The notes beneath the pieces were generated by a model. The model saw only the letters and a list, made by a program, of their open reading frames with translations, was not told where the DNA came from and made no database searches. A stretch of 64,000 bases of DNA from NCBI GenBank assembly GCA_963760375.1, contig CAVXCS010000005.1, positions 992,001 through 1,056,000 of the forward strand, in the 5' to 3' direction. Both the position numbers and the translations under genes were made by a program. This stretch comes from Pelagihabitans sp963760375. Lineage in GTDB: Bacteria; Bacteroidota; Bacteroidia; Flavobacteriales; Flavobacteriaceae. Shown here in pieces: positions 51,774-61,337 of the stretch; position 1 is the first letter of the stretch, and every line of letters starts with the position of its first letter.

Positions 51774-54200
51774 TTAACGCAGTTCGGCCTTCAACACTTC
51801 TTCGTAACGCTGTTGGAGGTTCTTCATGATTTTATCGATTTGCTTGTCGGTTAGCGTGTTCTTTTCGTCCCTGAGGGTGAAGCTGATCGCATATGATTTT
51901 TTTCCCTGCTGGAGACTGCTTCCGGTGTAAACATCGAATAGACTCATATCCTTTAAATACTTTCGTTCGGTTTGCTGTGCGAGTTCATAGACTTGCTTAT
52001 AGGTAACCGTGTTGTCCAACAAAAGTGCAAAGTCTCTTTTAACTTCGGGGTATTTGGGTATTTCTTTATAAACGATATCCTTTTTCCCTGCAAGGTCCTT
52101 TATGTTATCCCAATTGAAGTCTGCGAACAAGACCTCGTGTTTAAGGTCGAACATTCTTAAAATTGTTTTTTGGATGGTCCCAAATTCAACCAAATTCCGC
52201 TTCTGGGCCCGTAAAACCACCCCTTCGGTAAAAATATTATTTTCCGCCACCCCCGAATCGGCAACCTCAATACCAAGCCGGAGCAGGACATTTTCAACAA
52301 TCGATTTCAAATAGAAGAAATCAGACTTTCTGTTTGCAATGGCCCAACTGTCCTCAGTTCTATTTCCGGTAACGATCAGACTTAGATGTTTGTGCTCCTC
52401 ACGCAGTGAATTCAACTGGTGATAGGTTTTACCAAATTCGAACAGTTTCAGGTTATGGTTTCTTCGGTTGGTGTTGAAAGATACGGCCTCGAGGCCATTG
52501 AATAGCATCGATTGCCGAAGCACCGACAATTCTTCGCTCAAGGGGTTCAGGATGCCAATGGACTCATTAGTCTTGATACCGCTGGCCCCTGTCAAATATT
52601 TAGGAGAAGTGAGGCTGTTGGTGAGAATTTCAAAGAAACCGGCAGACGCCAATTGGGACCCAATGATAGACTGTAAACGATGGTCTTCCAGATTTGAGAT
52701 CGGGGCGATCGAAGCATGTAGTTTCTCTTGAAATACGATATTGTTATAGCCATAAACGCGCAATATCTCTTCAATGACGTCCACCTCCCGCTGCACATCG
52801 ACCCGGTAAGAGGGAATGGTCAGGCCCATACCACTTTCGGTCACATTCTTTACCTGAATTTCCAGTGAAGCCAAAATGGATTTAATGGTATCTGGCGGTA
52901 TTTCTTGACCTACCAGCTTGTTGATCTTTGAAAATGATAAAAATACCTGATGGCCATTTTGTTTATTGGGATAAAGGTCGACCACATCCGAAGAAATATT
53001 CCCTCCGGCGATCTCTTTGATCAATAAGGCCGCCCGCTTCAGGGCGTATTCCACGTTATCGATATCTATGCCGCGTTCAAAACGAAAAGAGGCATCCGTA
53101 CTGAGTCCGTGCCGTTTTGCCGTTTTTCGAATGGATATGGGATCGAAGTAGGCGCTTTCCAAGAAAATCGATGTGGTGTCTTCAGTGACTCCTGTGTTGA
53201 TGCCGCCAAAAACTCCGGCAATGCACATGGGCTTTTCGCCATCACAGATCATTAGGTCTTCTTCGTGCATTACCCTTTCTTCACCATCCAAAGTCATGAA
53301 CTTTGTGCCGGCCGGCACTGTTTTAACCACTATTTTCTTGCCAAATATTCGATCGGCATCGAATGCATGTAAGGGTTGTCCCAATTCATGCAGTACGTAG
53401 TTCGTGGCATCCACCAGATTGTTCTTCGGGCTAATTCCAATGGCCCTTAACCTGTTTTTAAGCCAATCGGGCGAGGGCTGAACGATCAGGTTTTTAAGGG
53501 TCACCCCGCAATAGCGAGGTGCCAAAGCCTTGTTTTCAACTTCGACTTCCATGCGCAGGGAGCGGTTATCGACACTGAATTTGCTCACCGATGGGGTGAT
53601 CAGTTCCTTGAAGATTTCCCTTTGTTTCAATCCAGCCCGTAAGTCGCGGGCCACCCCGTAATGGCTCATGGCATCGGCCCGGTTTGGCGTAAGGCCTATC
53701 TCAAAGACTTCATCGTTTTCAATCTCGAAAACGGAAGCGCATGGCATGCCTACTTTAAGGGAATCGGGAAGCACCATAATGCCACTATGGTCGTTGCCCA
53801 AACCAAGTTCGTCTTCGGCACATATCATGCCATGGCTTTCTTCACCCCTGATCTTTCCTTTTTTAATAATGAGGGGCTCGCCTAAGTTGGGATAGAGGGT
53901 CGTCCCGATAGTGGCCACGGGTACTTTCTGACCAGTGGCAACGTTCGGCGCTCCACAGACGATCTGTAGCGGTTCGTCTTGACCTATATCTACAAGGGTC
54001 AATTTCAGCTTATCCGCGTTCGGATGTTTTTTGCAGTCTACTACCTGGCCGACGACCACTCCTTTAAGGCCTCCTGGCACCGATTCATAGGCAGTAATGC
54101 CCTCTACTTCCAGGCCAAGATCGGTCAAAAGTTCCGCGGTCTTCTTGGCAGGCCAATCGATGTGCAGAAACTGTTTTAACCAGTTATATGAAATGTTCAT
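51774..54200 (-). CDS. pheT: Phenylalanine-tRNA ligase beta subunit
   Basis: The protein has 808 residues, full length. Domain order: N-terminal part (MNISYNWLKQFLHIDWP), OB-fold tRNA-binding insertion (VVVGQVVDCKKHPNADKLKLTLVD), B3/B4 editing domain (MMTHYGVARDL-type region), B5, the catalytic-like core and the C-terminal anticodon-binding ferredoxin domain (PKYPEVKRDFALLLD, ending LQQRYEEVLKAELR). It works with PheS, which is not in the window, so the subunit genes are unlinked here. Confidence 0.96.
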   Translation of the reverse strand: MNISYNWLKQFLHIDWPAKKTAELLTDLGLEVEGITAYESVPGGLKGVVVGQVVDCKKHPNADKLKLTLVDIGQDEPLQIVCGAPNVATGQKVPVATIGTTLYPNLGEPLIIKKGKIRGEESHGMICAEDELGLGNDHSGIMVLPDSLKVGMPCASVFEIENDEVFEIGLTPNRADAMSHYGVARDLRAGLKQREIFKELITPSVSKFSVDNRSLRMEVEVENKALAPRYCGVTLKNLIVQPSPDWLKNRLRAIGISPKNNLVDATNYVLHELGQPLHAFDADRIFGKKIVVKTVPAGTKFMTLDGEERVMHEEDLMICDGEKPMCIAGVFGGINTGVTEDTTSIFLESAYFDPISIRKTAKRHGLSTDASFRFERGIDIDNVEYALKRAALLIKEIAGGNISSDVVDLYPNKQNGHQVFLSFSKINKLVGQEIPPDTIKSILASLEIQVKNVTESGMGLTIPSYRVDVQREVDVIEEILRVYGYNNIVFQEKLHASIAPISNLEDHRLQSIIGSQLASAGFFEILTNSLTSPKYLTGASGIKTNESIGILNPLSEELSVLRQSMLFNGLEAVSFNTNRRNHNLKLFEFGKTYHQLNSLREEHKHLSLIVTGNRTEDSWAIANRKSDFFYLKSIVENVLLRLGIEVADSGVAENNIFTEGVVLRAQKRNLVEFGTIQKTILRMFDLKHEVLFADFNWDNIKDLAGKKDIVYKEIPKYPEVKRDFALLLDNTVTYKQVYELAQQTERKYLKDMSLFDVYTGSSLQQGKKSYAISFTLRDEKNTLTDKQIDKIMKNLQQRYEEVLKAELR

Positions 54201-54219
54201 TGGTCGGTTTTAAAGCCCG

Positions 54220-54250
54220 TAAAGATAAAACAATGCGCTTAGAACGTCAA
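54220..54250 (-). promoter_or_regulatory. pheT promoter: TTG-N20-TATCTTTA
   Basis: On the minus strand TTG (54250-54248) and a -7 element with one mismatch (54227-54220) are 20 nt apart. The predicted leader is about 16 nt, too short for a T-box or attenuator. Confidence 0.5.
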
Positions 54251-54329
54251 CAGCTTTACTTCCGATTTACTTTAATTTTTTTGTGTGGGATTTTAATCGT
54301 TATTTCGAAATTCATTTAATACCATTTCA

Positions 54330-55553
54330 ATGCACAAATTAGGGGCTGTACTTTTGTTATTTTATGTTTTTACGGCTTGTGAGGGCATCAAACCGGAAGC
54401 CCCCTTGGCAGGTAACTGGCGTGGCGAATTGGCGGTTATGGATGGGCAGGTTCTCCCTTTCAACTTCAGGTTAGTTCAATCGGGGCCAAAGGAGTACGGC
54501 CTTGAAATAATCAATGCCGAAGAGTTGATATCGGTCGATGAGGTCACGTTCAAAGGCGACTCGATCATCATTAAAACACCTGTTTTTGAAGGCTATATCG
54601 CCGGAACATTTACGCAGGACCATATTGAAGGCAAGTTTATTAAGGAAAGCCAGGAACGGGTGGTCCCTTTTAAGGCCATTTATGGCCAAACCGATCGATT
54701 TGATTCGAAGAAAGAGCCTAAGGCCAATGTATCCGGTATCTGGGAGACCGTGTTTGAAGCAGGTACCGATGATGCTTATTTGGCCAAAGGGGTTTTTAAC
54801 CAAAATGGTAACAAGGTGACCGGCACTTTTCAGACTACCACCGGAGATTATAGGTATCTCGATGGCATAGTAGATGGCGATTCGCTCAAACTTTCCACTT
54901 TTGATGGCGCGCACGCTTTTCTCTTTACGGCAAAAATTGACGAGGGTGTCATGAAGGGCAATTTTTATTCGGGCAACCATTCCAAAGAAACTTTTGCGGG
55001 GAACCGCAATATGGATTACGAATTGCCGAGTCCGGATTCCCTGACTTTTTTGAAAGAAGGCTTCGATAGCTTCAGCTTCAAGTTTCCGGATGCCGATGGA
55101 AATTTGGTTTCCAACGATGACTCCCGGTTTCAGGGCAAAGTAATGGTGGTACAATTAATGGGTACCTGGTGCCCAAATTGTCTGGACGAAACCAAATTTT
55201 TGGTCGACTACATGAAACGAAACGGCAATGAGGAATTGGCCATCGTGGCCCTTGCTTTTGAGTATGCCAAAACCGAGGCTGGCGCATTTAGCAGCATTGC
55301 AAGGCTGGCAAACCGAATTGGGGTAACCTATCCCATATTGTTGGCCCAATATGGGTCTTCCGATAAAGAAGAGGCCCAGGAAAAATTACCCATGCTGAAC
55401 CATGTGCTGTCATATCCCACAACCATTTTTCTGGATAAGAAAGGTCAGGTCAGAAAAATACATACTGGATTCAACGGTCCTGCAACCGGGGAAAAATATG
55501 AAGTGTTCAAGCAAGAATTCGATGATGAGGTGAAGCAGTTGTTATCGGAATAG
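54330..55553 (+). CDS. TlpA-like thioredoxin family lipoprotein
   Basis: The protein has 407 residues with a lipobox (FTAC, Cys17). Two beta-rich repeats (GNWRGELAVMDGQVLPFNFRL and SGIWETVFEAGTDDAYL) precede a C-terminal TlpA-type thioredoxin domain with active site TWCPNC and the cis-Pro segment YPTTIFLDKKGQVRKIHTG. It should be a membrane-anchored periplasmic disulfide reductase. Its partner is unknown. It contrasts with the Cys-less relative at 45881-47263. Confidence 0.9.
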   Translation: MHKLGAVLLLFYVFTACEGIKPEAPLAGNWRGELAVMDGQVLPFNFRLVQSGPKEYGLEIINAEELISVDEVTFKGDSIIIKTPVFEGYIAGTFTQDHIEGKFIKESQERVVPFKAIYGQTDRFDSKKEPKANVSGIWETVFEAGTDDAYLAKGVFNQNGNKVTGTFQTTTGDYRYLDGIVDGDSLKLSTFDGAHAFLFTAKIDEGVMKGNFYSGNHSKETFAGNRNMDYELPSPDSLTFLKEGFDSFSFKFPDADGNLVSNDDSRFQGKVMVVQLMGTWCPNCLDETKFLVDYMKRNGNEELAIVALAFEYAKTEAGAFSSIARLANRIGVTYPILLAQYGSSDKEEAQEKLPMLNHVLSYPTTIFLDKKGQVRKIHTGFNGPATGEKYEVFKQEFDDEVKQLLSE

Positions 55554-55563
55554 CCGGGAACGG

Positions 55564-56682
55564 TTAGATGATCGTCGATTTTCCCAATCCTATATTATAT
55601 TCATTGATATTCTGGTCTTCATCGGAGTCGGTGATCTGGCTTGCGATAAAATCGCCTACATAATCGGTGCCATATCTGCTACTGCCCAAAATATCCGGGG
55701 TCACGATTTTTTTCTTGAACGATTTACGAATGGCCCCGTAAACGGCATTCGATTCTTCCTTAAGGCCAAAATGATCCAATAACATTACGGCACTGAAAAT
55801 GGATGCCACTGGATTGGCTTTATTTCTGCCCACGGCCTGTAGAAAGGAACCATGTACCGGTTCGAACATACTGTGTTGTGCCCCGATCGCAGCGGAAGGC
55901 AACAGGCCTTGAGAACCTATGAGAACACTACCTTGATCTGACAGCATATCGCCAAACATATTATCTGCCAGAATCACATCGAAATTCGATGGCCGCAACA
56001 GCAATTGCACGGCTGCATTGTCGATATAAAGGCACTCCAGCGACACTTCGGGATAACTCTGCGCAATGGAGGTGACCACCCTTCGCCATAGTCGCGAAGT
56101 TTCGAGCACATTGGCCTTATCGACCAAGGTGAGCTTATTTCTTCTTTTTTTTGCTGCCTTAAAGGCCAAATGGGCAATACGGCTGATTTCGTATTCGGAA
56201 TATTCACATAGATCGGAAGCCACCGTGCCGTCAGCGCTCAATTTTTTCTCGCCAAAATAGATTCCCCCGGTAAGTTCCCGGAAAATCACAAAATCGGTTC
56301 CCGTAACGATATCTTTTCTAAGCGGGGAATGGCCAATGAGCTCGGTGAACATTTTTACCGGCCGAATATTGGCAAATAAGTCAAGTTCCTTCCTTAATTG
56401 GAGCAATCCCTGTTCCGGTCTAATTTTGGCGTTCGGGTCCTTGTTATATTTGGCCAGCCCAATGGTACCGGAGAGCACCGCATCTGAATCTTTACAGAGC
56501 TGTAGCGTCTGTTCGGGCAGGGGAACCCCGAATTTTTGCATGGCCGCCCCACCGAACAGGGCTTTTTTGTATATAAAACGGTGATTAAAGGTGTCTTCGA
56601 CAGCCTTTAAACACTTAATGGCCTGCGCCACTACTTCTGGCCCAATGCCATCCCCACCTAAAAGGGCGATTTGCAGCTGCAT
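55564..56682 (-). CDS. leuB: 3-isopropylmalate dehydrogenase
   Basis: LeuB oxidises and decarboxylates 3-isopropylmalate in leucine synthesis. The 372-residue protein starts with LLGGDGIGPEVVAQAIKCL. It has the substrate Arg region RPEQGLLQLRKELDLFANIRPV, FRELTGGIYFGE and the Asp metal site with DVILADNMFGDMLSDQ, then GSAP-like FEPVHGSFLQAVGRNKANP. It shares one base with the leuA stop. LeuC and leuD are not in this operon. Confidence 0.95.
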   Translation of the reverse strand: MQLQIALLGGDGIGPEVVAQAIKCLKAVEDTFNHRFIYKKALFGGAAMQKFGVPLPEQTLQLCKDSDAVLSGTIGLAKYNKDPNAKIRPEQGLLQLRKELDLFANIRPVKMFTELIGHSPLRKDIVTGTDFVIFRELTGGIYFGEKKLSADGTVASDLCEYSEYEISRIAHLAFKAAKKRRNKLTLVDKANVLETSRLWRRVVTSIAQSYPEVSLECLYIDNAAVQLLLRPSNFDVILADNMFGDMLSDQGSVLIGSQGLLPSAAIGAQHSMFEPVHGSFLQAVGRNKANPVASIFSAVMLLDHFGLKEESNAVYGAIRKSFKKKIVTPDILGSSRYGTDYVGDFIASQITDSDEDQNINEYNIGLGKSTII

Positions 56683-57854
56683 TAGGAAACGCTTTCGATA
56701 TTCAGTCCGGTGGCCTCAATGATAAGATGTATATCACTGTCCAAAATCTCTTTTTTACGATCGGCAAACTTGAGGAATTCCTGGTAGACCTCATCGAGCT
56801 GCAATTTCGTCAATTCGTATCCAACCAATTTCGCCCTGTAGGCAAGCGCTGCCCTTCCACTTCGAGCAGTCAGGACAATTGAGGATTCGTTGACCCCGAC
56901 ATCTGCGGGATCGATAATTTCATAGGTTTCCCGGTTTTTGATGACCCCATCTTGATGGATGCCAGAGCTGTGGGCAAATGCATTGGCGCCCACGATGGCC
57001 TTATTGGGCTGTACCATCATCCCCATATTTTGGGAAACCATTTGACTGGTGTCGTATAACAATTTGCTGTTTATATTGGTGTCAAGGCCCAAATCGGGAT
57101 GTTGCCGCAAGATCATGACCACCTCTTCCAAGGCCGTATTTCCGGCACGTTCGCCTATTCCGTTTATGGTGCATTCGATCTGTCGCGCCCCATTGATCAC
57201 CCCGGCGATCGAATTTGCCGTGGCGAGCCCCAAATCATTGTGGCAATGACAGGACAATTTGGCTTTATGGATACCGGTCACGTTTTCTTTCAAATATTTC
57301 ATTTTGGCACCGTATTCTTCGGGCAGGCAATAGCCCGTGGTATCCGGAATGTTCAGTACGGTGGCCCCGGCCTTGATGACCGCTTCACAAACCCGTGCCA
57401 GAAAATCGTTCTCGGTACGCCCTGCATCTTCAGCGTAGAATTCCACGTCCTCCACAAAAGTTTTGGCATAAGCTACCGCCGCTACGGCCCTTTCGATTAT
57501 GGTTTCCCTATTGGAATTGAATTTGTGTTTGATATGGGAATCGGAAGTGCCTATACCGGTATGTATTCTTGGCCTTTTAGCATGTTTTAAGGCTTCCGCC
57601 GCTACCTCTATATCTTTTTTTACCGCTCGGGTCAATCCACAAACGGTTGCGTTTTTGATCAATTTTGAAATTTGGTCCACAGAGTTGAAATCCCCAGGGC
57701 TGGAAATGGGGAATCCTGCCTCTATAATATCGACGCCCAGATAATCCAGTCTTTCTGCAATGATCAATTTCTGTTCGGTATCCAATTTGCAGCCCGGTAC
57801 TTGCTCACCATCCCTCAGCGTAGTATCAAAAATATCTACCTTATCTTTGCTCAT
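56682..57854 (-). CDS. leuA: 2-isopropylmalate synthase (short form)
   Basis: LeuA condenses acetyl-CoA with 2-oxoisovalerate. The 390-residue protein has the HMGL-like TIM barrel with DTTLRDGEQVPG, GFPISSPGDFNSVD, the metal HxH in CHCHNDLGLATAN and GIGERAGNTALEEVVM, then the flexible-domain sequence NAFAHSSGIHQDG. The C-terminal allosteric LeuA domain found in 500-residue enzymes is absent, so leucine feedback by that domain is not expected. The alternative of a related synthase such as homocitrate synthase is less likely beside leuB. Confidence 0.92.
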   Translation of the reverse strand: MSKDKVDIFDTTLRDGEQVPGCKLDTEQKLIIAERLDYLGVDIIEAGFPISSPGDFNSVDQISKLIKNATVCGLTRAVKKDIEVAAEALKHAKRPRIHTGIGTSDSHIKHKFNSNRETIIERAVAAVAYAKTFVEDVEFYAEDAGRTENDFLARVCEAVIKAGATVLNIPDTTGYCLPEEYGAKMKYLKENVTGIHKAKLSCHCHNDLGLATANSIAGVINGARQIECTINGIGERAGNTALEEVVMILRQHPDLGLDTNINSKLLYDTSQMVSQNMGMMVQPNKAIVGANAFAHSSGIHQDGVIKNRETYEIIDPADVGVNESSIVLTARSGRAALAYRAKLVGYELTKLQLDEVYQEFLKFADRKKEILDSDIHLIIEATGLNIESVS

Positions 57855-58002
57855 TATATTTATGTAGTTTTAGGTACCCTCTACGAATTTAGGTCTAAGA
57901 GGCCACAACGCTCGAAATTACAAAAAAACATTTACAACGTTAAATTACTTACATGGTATTTCAATGAATTGATTTACAAATGGTTAAACGCTTTTTATTA
58001 CG

Positions 58003-59547
58003 ATGACAAATACCCACAAAGACGCCCTGTTTGTACTGGTAAAATCGCTCTCCAAGTCTGAAAAGAGACAGTTCAAGCTCTATGTGGGCCGGTTGGGCGT
58101 CAACACCGATGCCAAGTTTTTGGCGCTTTTCAACATGATGGACAAGGTGAAAAAATATGATGAAAAAGCCATCATGGAAAGTGGTATTGTAAAAAAGGCC
58201 CAATTATCGAACCTAAAGGCACATCTCTACAAACAGATATTGGTCAGTTTAAGACTAAACCCGGTCAACCAGACCATTAGGCTTCAAATTCGCGAACAAC
58301 TCGATTTTGCCACCATCCTCTATCAAAAAGGATTGTATAAACAGAGCTTGAAAATATTGGATAAGGCAAAGGCCACCGCCATCGAGAATGAAGAGAAGAA
58401 CATCGCCTATGAAATAGTGGAATTGGAAAAGATCATCGAAACCCAGTTCATTACCCGTAGTATCCCTGACCGGGCCGATGAACTGGCTGTTCAGGCCAAA
58501 GAATTATCGGCGATGAACGTGATGACCAGCAAACTCTCCAACCTGTCATTGCAATTGTATGGTATCATGTTAAAAGTAGGATATGTGCAGAGCGATGAGG
58601 ATTACAAAAAAGTTAAGGATTATTTTGAAAGCCATTTGCCAAAATACAACCTGCAGGACCTGGGATTCCGAGAAAAGCTATGGTTGTACAAGGCGCATTT
58701 ATGGTACAGTTTTTTAATTCAGGATTTTCTCTCCTCATTTCGATATGCCAGCAAATGGGTGGATCTTTTCTACGAACATAAAGAACAGATTTATTTGAAC
58801 CCCGTTTTCTTTCTGAAGGGAAACCATTATTTGCTCGAATCGCTGTTCTACGTGAAATACAGCTCACAATTCAGGCAAACACTGGAAAACCTGGAAAAGG
58901 TGGTGGGCAGTGCCGATTTTCCAAAAAACGACAATATCGCATCGCTGACCTTCCTGTACCTCAATGCGAACAAATTAAACCTGCACTTCTTGGAAGGCAC
59001 CTTCCACAAAGGGCTTTACCTGGTAAAGATTATTGAATATGGTATCAATAAGCACAAAGAGCGGATCGACGCCCATCATATCATGGTGCTCTACTACAAG
59101 ATTGCCTGTCTGTATTTTGGAACGGGAGACAATAAGACATGCATTGTTTATTTGAAAAAAATCATCAACAACAAGAACCTGAAAATGCGGGAAGATCTTC
59201 TCTGTTTCGCAAGGGTTTTGAGCTTGGTCGCGCATTACGAAGCAGGGATGGACTACCATCTTGAAGTTCAGTTGAGAAGCACCTACAAATTCTTGTTGAA
59301 GATGAACGACCTGCATGCCGTTCAAAAGGAAATGATCAAATTTTTAAGGAATTTGGGCAACATTTACCCCCATGAACTGCAAAATGAATTTCAGAAATTG
59401 CATACGCAGCTTAAGAAATATGAAGACCATCCTTATGAAAAGCGGGCTTTCCTGTATCTTGATATCATCTCTTGGTTGGAAAGTCATTTAGAGCATAAGC
59501 CCGTGGCCCAAATCATCAGGGAAAAAGCCATGGCACATACCCGATAA
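58003..59547 (+). CDS. Hypothetical helical-repeat (TPR-like) protein
   Basis: The protein has 514 residues, all helical, without signal peptide or membrane segment. It begins with KDALFVLVKSLSKSEKRQFKLY, a start I associate with a Bacteroidota-specific family of unknown function. TPR-like pairs follow (FATILYQKGLYKQSLKILDKA, YKIACLYFGTGDNKTCIVYL). It is probably a cytosolic scaffold. Divergent from leuA across a 148-nt gap without a clear exact -7 element. The EamA gene begins 3 nt after it. Confidence 0.78.
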   Translation: MTNTHKDALFVLVKSLSKSEKRQFKLYVGRLGVNTDAKFLALFNMMDKVKKYDEKAIMESGIVKKAQLSNLKAHLYKQILVSLRLNPVNQTIRLQIREQLDFATILYQKGLYKQSLKILDKAKATAIENEEKNIAYEIVELEKIIETQFITRSIPDRADELAVQAKELSAMNVMTSKLSNLSLQLYGIMLKVGYVQSDEDYKKVKDYFESHLPKYNLQDLGFREKLWLYKAHLWYSFLIQDFLSSFRYASKWVDLFYEHKEQIYLNPVFFLKGNHYLLESLFYVKYSSQFRQTLENLEKVVGSADFPKNDNIASLTFLYLNANKLNLHFLEGTFHKGLYLVKIIEYGINKHKERIDAHHIMVLYYKIACLYFGTGDNKTCIVYLKKIINNKNLKMREDLLCFARVLSLVAHYEAGMDYHLEVQLRSTYKFLLKMNDLHAVQKEMIKFLRNLGNIYPHELQNEFQKLHTQLKKYEDHPYEKRAFLYLDIISWLESHLEHKPVAQIIREKAMAHTR

Positions 59548-59550
59548 TCC

Positions 59551-60417
59551 TTGGACAGCAGACCAGCTTTTACGGTAAGAAATTTAGTGGAACTCAATGT
59601 GGCCATGCTGTTCTTGGGCACTTCCGGGCCATTTGGAAAGTTTATCACCTTACCGATTCCACTGACCATTGCGGTGAGGGCGATCTTGGCCCTCTTATTG
59701 CTTCTGGCATATTGTAGATGGCGTAAAATAAATTTCTCCTTACAGAAAAAAGATATACTTCCCATTGCCCTGGCCGGACTCTTGATGTGCTTCCATTGGT
59801 TGGCCTATTTCAAGGCTTTGCAACTCTCCAATGTTGCCATTGGAATGCTTTCCTTATTCACCTATCCCGTCATCACCGCTTTTTTGGAGCCGTTGTTTTT
59901 AAAGACAAAGTTTCAGCGCATGCATTTGGTCCTGGCCCTTCTGGTGCTCACGGGCATATGGTTTTTGGCCCCAAAGTCCGATTTGGGCCATTCTTACAAT
60001 TTGGCCATAGGTTTCGGCGTATTCTCGGCTGTTTGTTATGCGCTTCGGAACCTCATTTTAAAAATAAAAGTAGACCGATACCAAGGGTCGCTCCTGATGG
60101 GCTATCAGATGGTCGTGGTCTGCATTGTGTTGTTGCCCGTCTACTTTCTCTATGATTTGGGTCCGATGCGGTTCCAATGGAAAGGGTTGGTAGGGGTGGC
60201 CCTGATAACCACGGCCTTGGGACATACCATGTTCATCAATACCTTCAAGCACTTCTCCATTACGGCCATCAGCATCATTAGCGGGATACAACCTGTATAT
60301 GGCATCTTGATTGGCGTTCTCTTCCTCTCCGAAATCCCTTCGTGGTCGACCTTGTTTGGCGGGGCGTTGATCTTGATTTCCGTGGTCATCGAAAGCATCA
60401 ATGCCTATCGAAAATGA
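59551..60417 (+). CDS. EamA/DMT family transporter
   Basis: The protein has 288 residues with about ten membrane helices in two EamA halves: LGTSGPFGKFITLPIPLTIAV at the start of the first, AVCYALRNLILKIK at the start of the second. The second half ends with the typical ISGIQPVYGILIGVLFLSE. The family exports amino acids or other metabolites; the substrate is unknown. The start is TTG 59551, 3 nt after the upstream stop, indicating translational coupling. Confidence 0.92.
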   Translation: MDSRPAFTVRNLVELNVAMLFLGTSGPFGKFITLPIPLTIAVRAILALLLLLAYCRWRKINFSLQKKDILPIALAGLLMCFHWLAYFKALQLSNVAIGMLSLFTYPVITAFLEPLFLKTKFQRMHLVLALLVLTGIWFLAPKSDLGHSYNLAIGFGVFSAVCYALRNLILKIKVDRYQGSLLMGYQMVVVCIVLLPVYFLYDLGPMRFQWKGLVGVALITTALGHTMFINTFKHFSITAISIISGIQPVYGILIGVLFLSEIPSWSTLFGGALILISVVIESINAYRK

Positions 60418-60465
60418 GCCCGGGCCTTCATCGACTTCCAAAACCGTTGCCCAAGCGCGATTAAG

Positions 60466-61176
60466 CTATGATCCAATAACGGAACAGGCATCCCAGATCG
60501 GATCTTGCGGCGGGGCGGCGATAAACTCCATGGGCTCTTTTTTTACGGGATGCACAAAAGAGAGGTTTCTGGCATGTAAATGGATGCTCCCGTCCTTGTT
60601 GCTGCGATCATAACCATATTTAAGGTCCCCTTTGATCGGGCAACCTATTGCTGCAAGTTGAGCCCTTATTTGGTGGTGCCTTCCCGTAAACAAATCGATT
60701 TCCAAAAAATAATAACGGTCCAGTTTTTTGATTACCCTATATTCCAAGATGGCCTTTTTGGATTCGGGTATTTCATGCGCATATGCATATGATTTATTCT
60801 GCTTCGGATTGCGTTTTAGCCAGTGGATGAGCCTATCACGCTCTTTCTCGGGTCTGTTCTTAACCACGGCCCAATAGGTTTTATGGGCCTCTTTTGCGGC
60901 GAATAATTGATTCAGCCTTGGCAATGCCTTCGAGGTCCTTGCAAAAACCACGACCCCCGAGGTAGGCCTGTCCAATCGGTGGGCCACACCCAAATAAACA
61001 TTGCCCGGTTTATCGTACTTTTTTTTGAGATAGGCCTTCACGACCTCGCTCAAGGGATCATCGCCCGTTTTATCGCCCTGAACGATATCGCCCGGTCGCT
61101 TATTCACGGCGATGAGGTGGTTGTCCTCATAGAGCACCAAAAGATTTTTGTGATTCGAAATTATTTTTGACTCCAA
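60466..61176 (-). CDS. RluA family pseudouridine synthase
   Basis: The protein has 236 residues. The catalytic motif VAHRLDRPTSGVVVFA contains the essential Asp. LYEDNHLIAVNKRPGDIVQG at the N terminus and LFTGRHHQIRAQLAAIGCPIKGDLKYG are also diagnostic. No S4 domain is present, so it is close to short RluA/RluD relatives modifying rRNA or tRNA. The start is TTG 61174-61176; an in-frame stop just upstream and lack of ATG leave no better choice. Confidence 0.93.
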   Translation of the reverse strand: MESKIISNHKNLLVLYEDNHLIAVNKRPGDIVQGDKTGDDPLSEVVKAYLKKKYDKPGNVYLGVAHRLDRPTSGVVVFARTSKALPRLNQLFAAKEAHKTYWAVVKNRPEKERDRLIHWLKRNPKQNKSYAYAHEIPESKKAILEYRVIKKLDRYYFLEIDLFTGRHHQIRAQLAAIGCPIKGDLKYGYDRSNKDGSIHLHARNLSFVHPVKKEPMEFIAAPPQDPIWDACSVIGS

Positions 61177-61337
61177 TGGTAAGCCATTTTTTTATTCTGA
61201 ATATTAGGGTATAACCAGTTGTTGCCCCAATTGATCGACAAAATAGGGTATGCCAATTGCCCCCTTTATCGTCCAGCTAAGATCGGTGATTATTAAAATA
61301 ACGCTTGAACCAACTTTTTATTCAAATTCTAGCCGGT

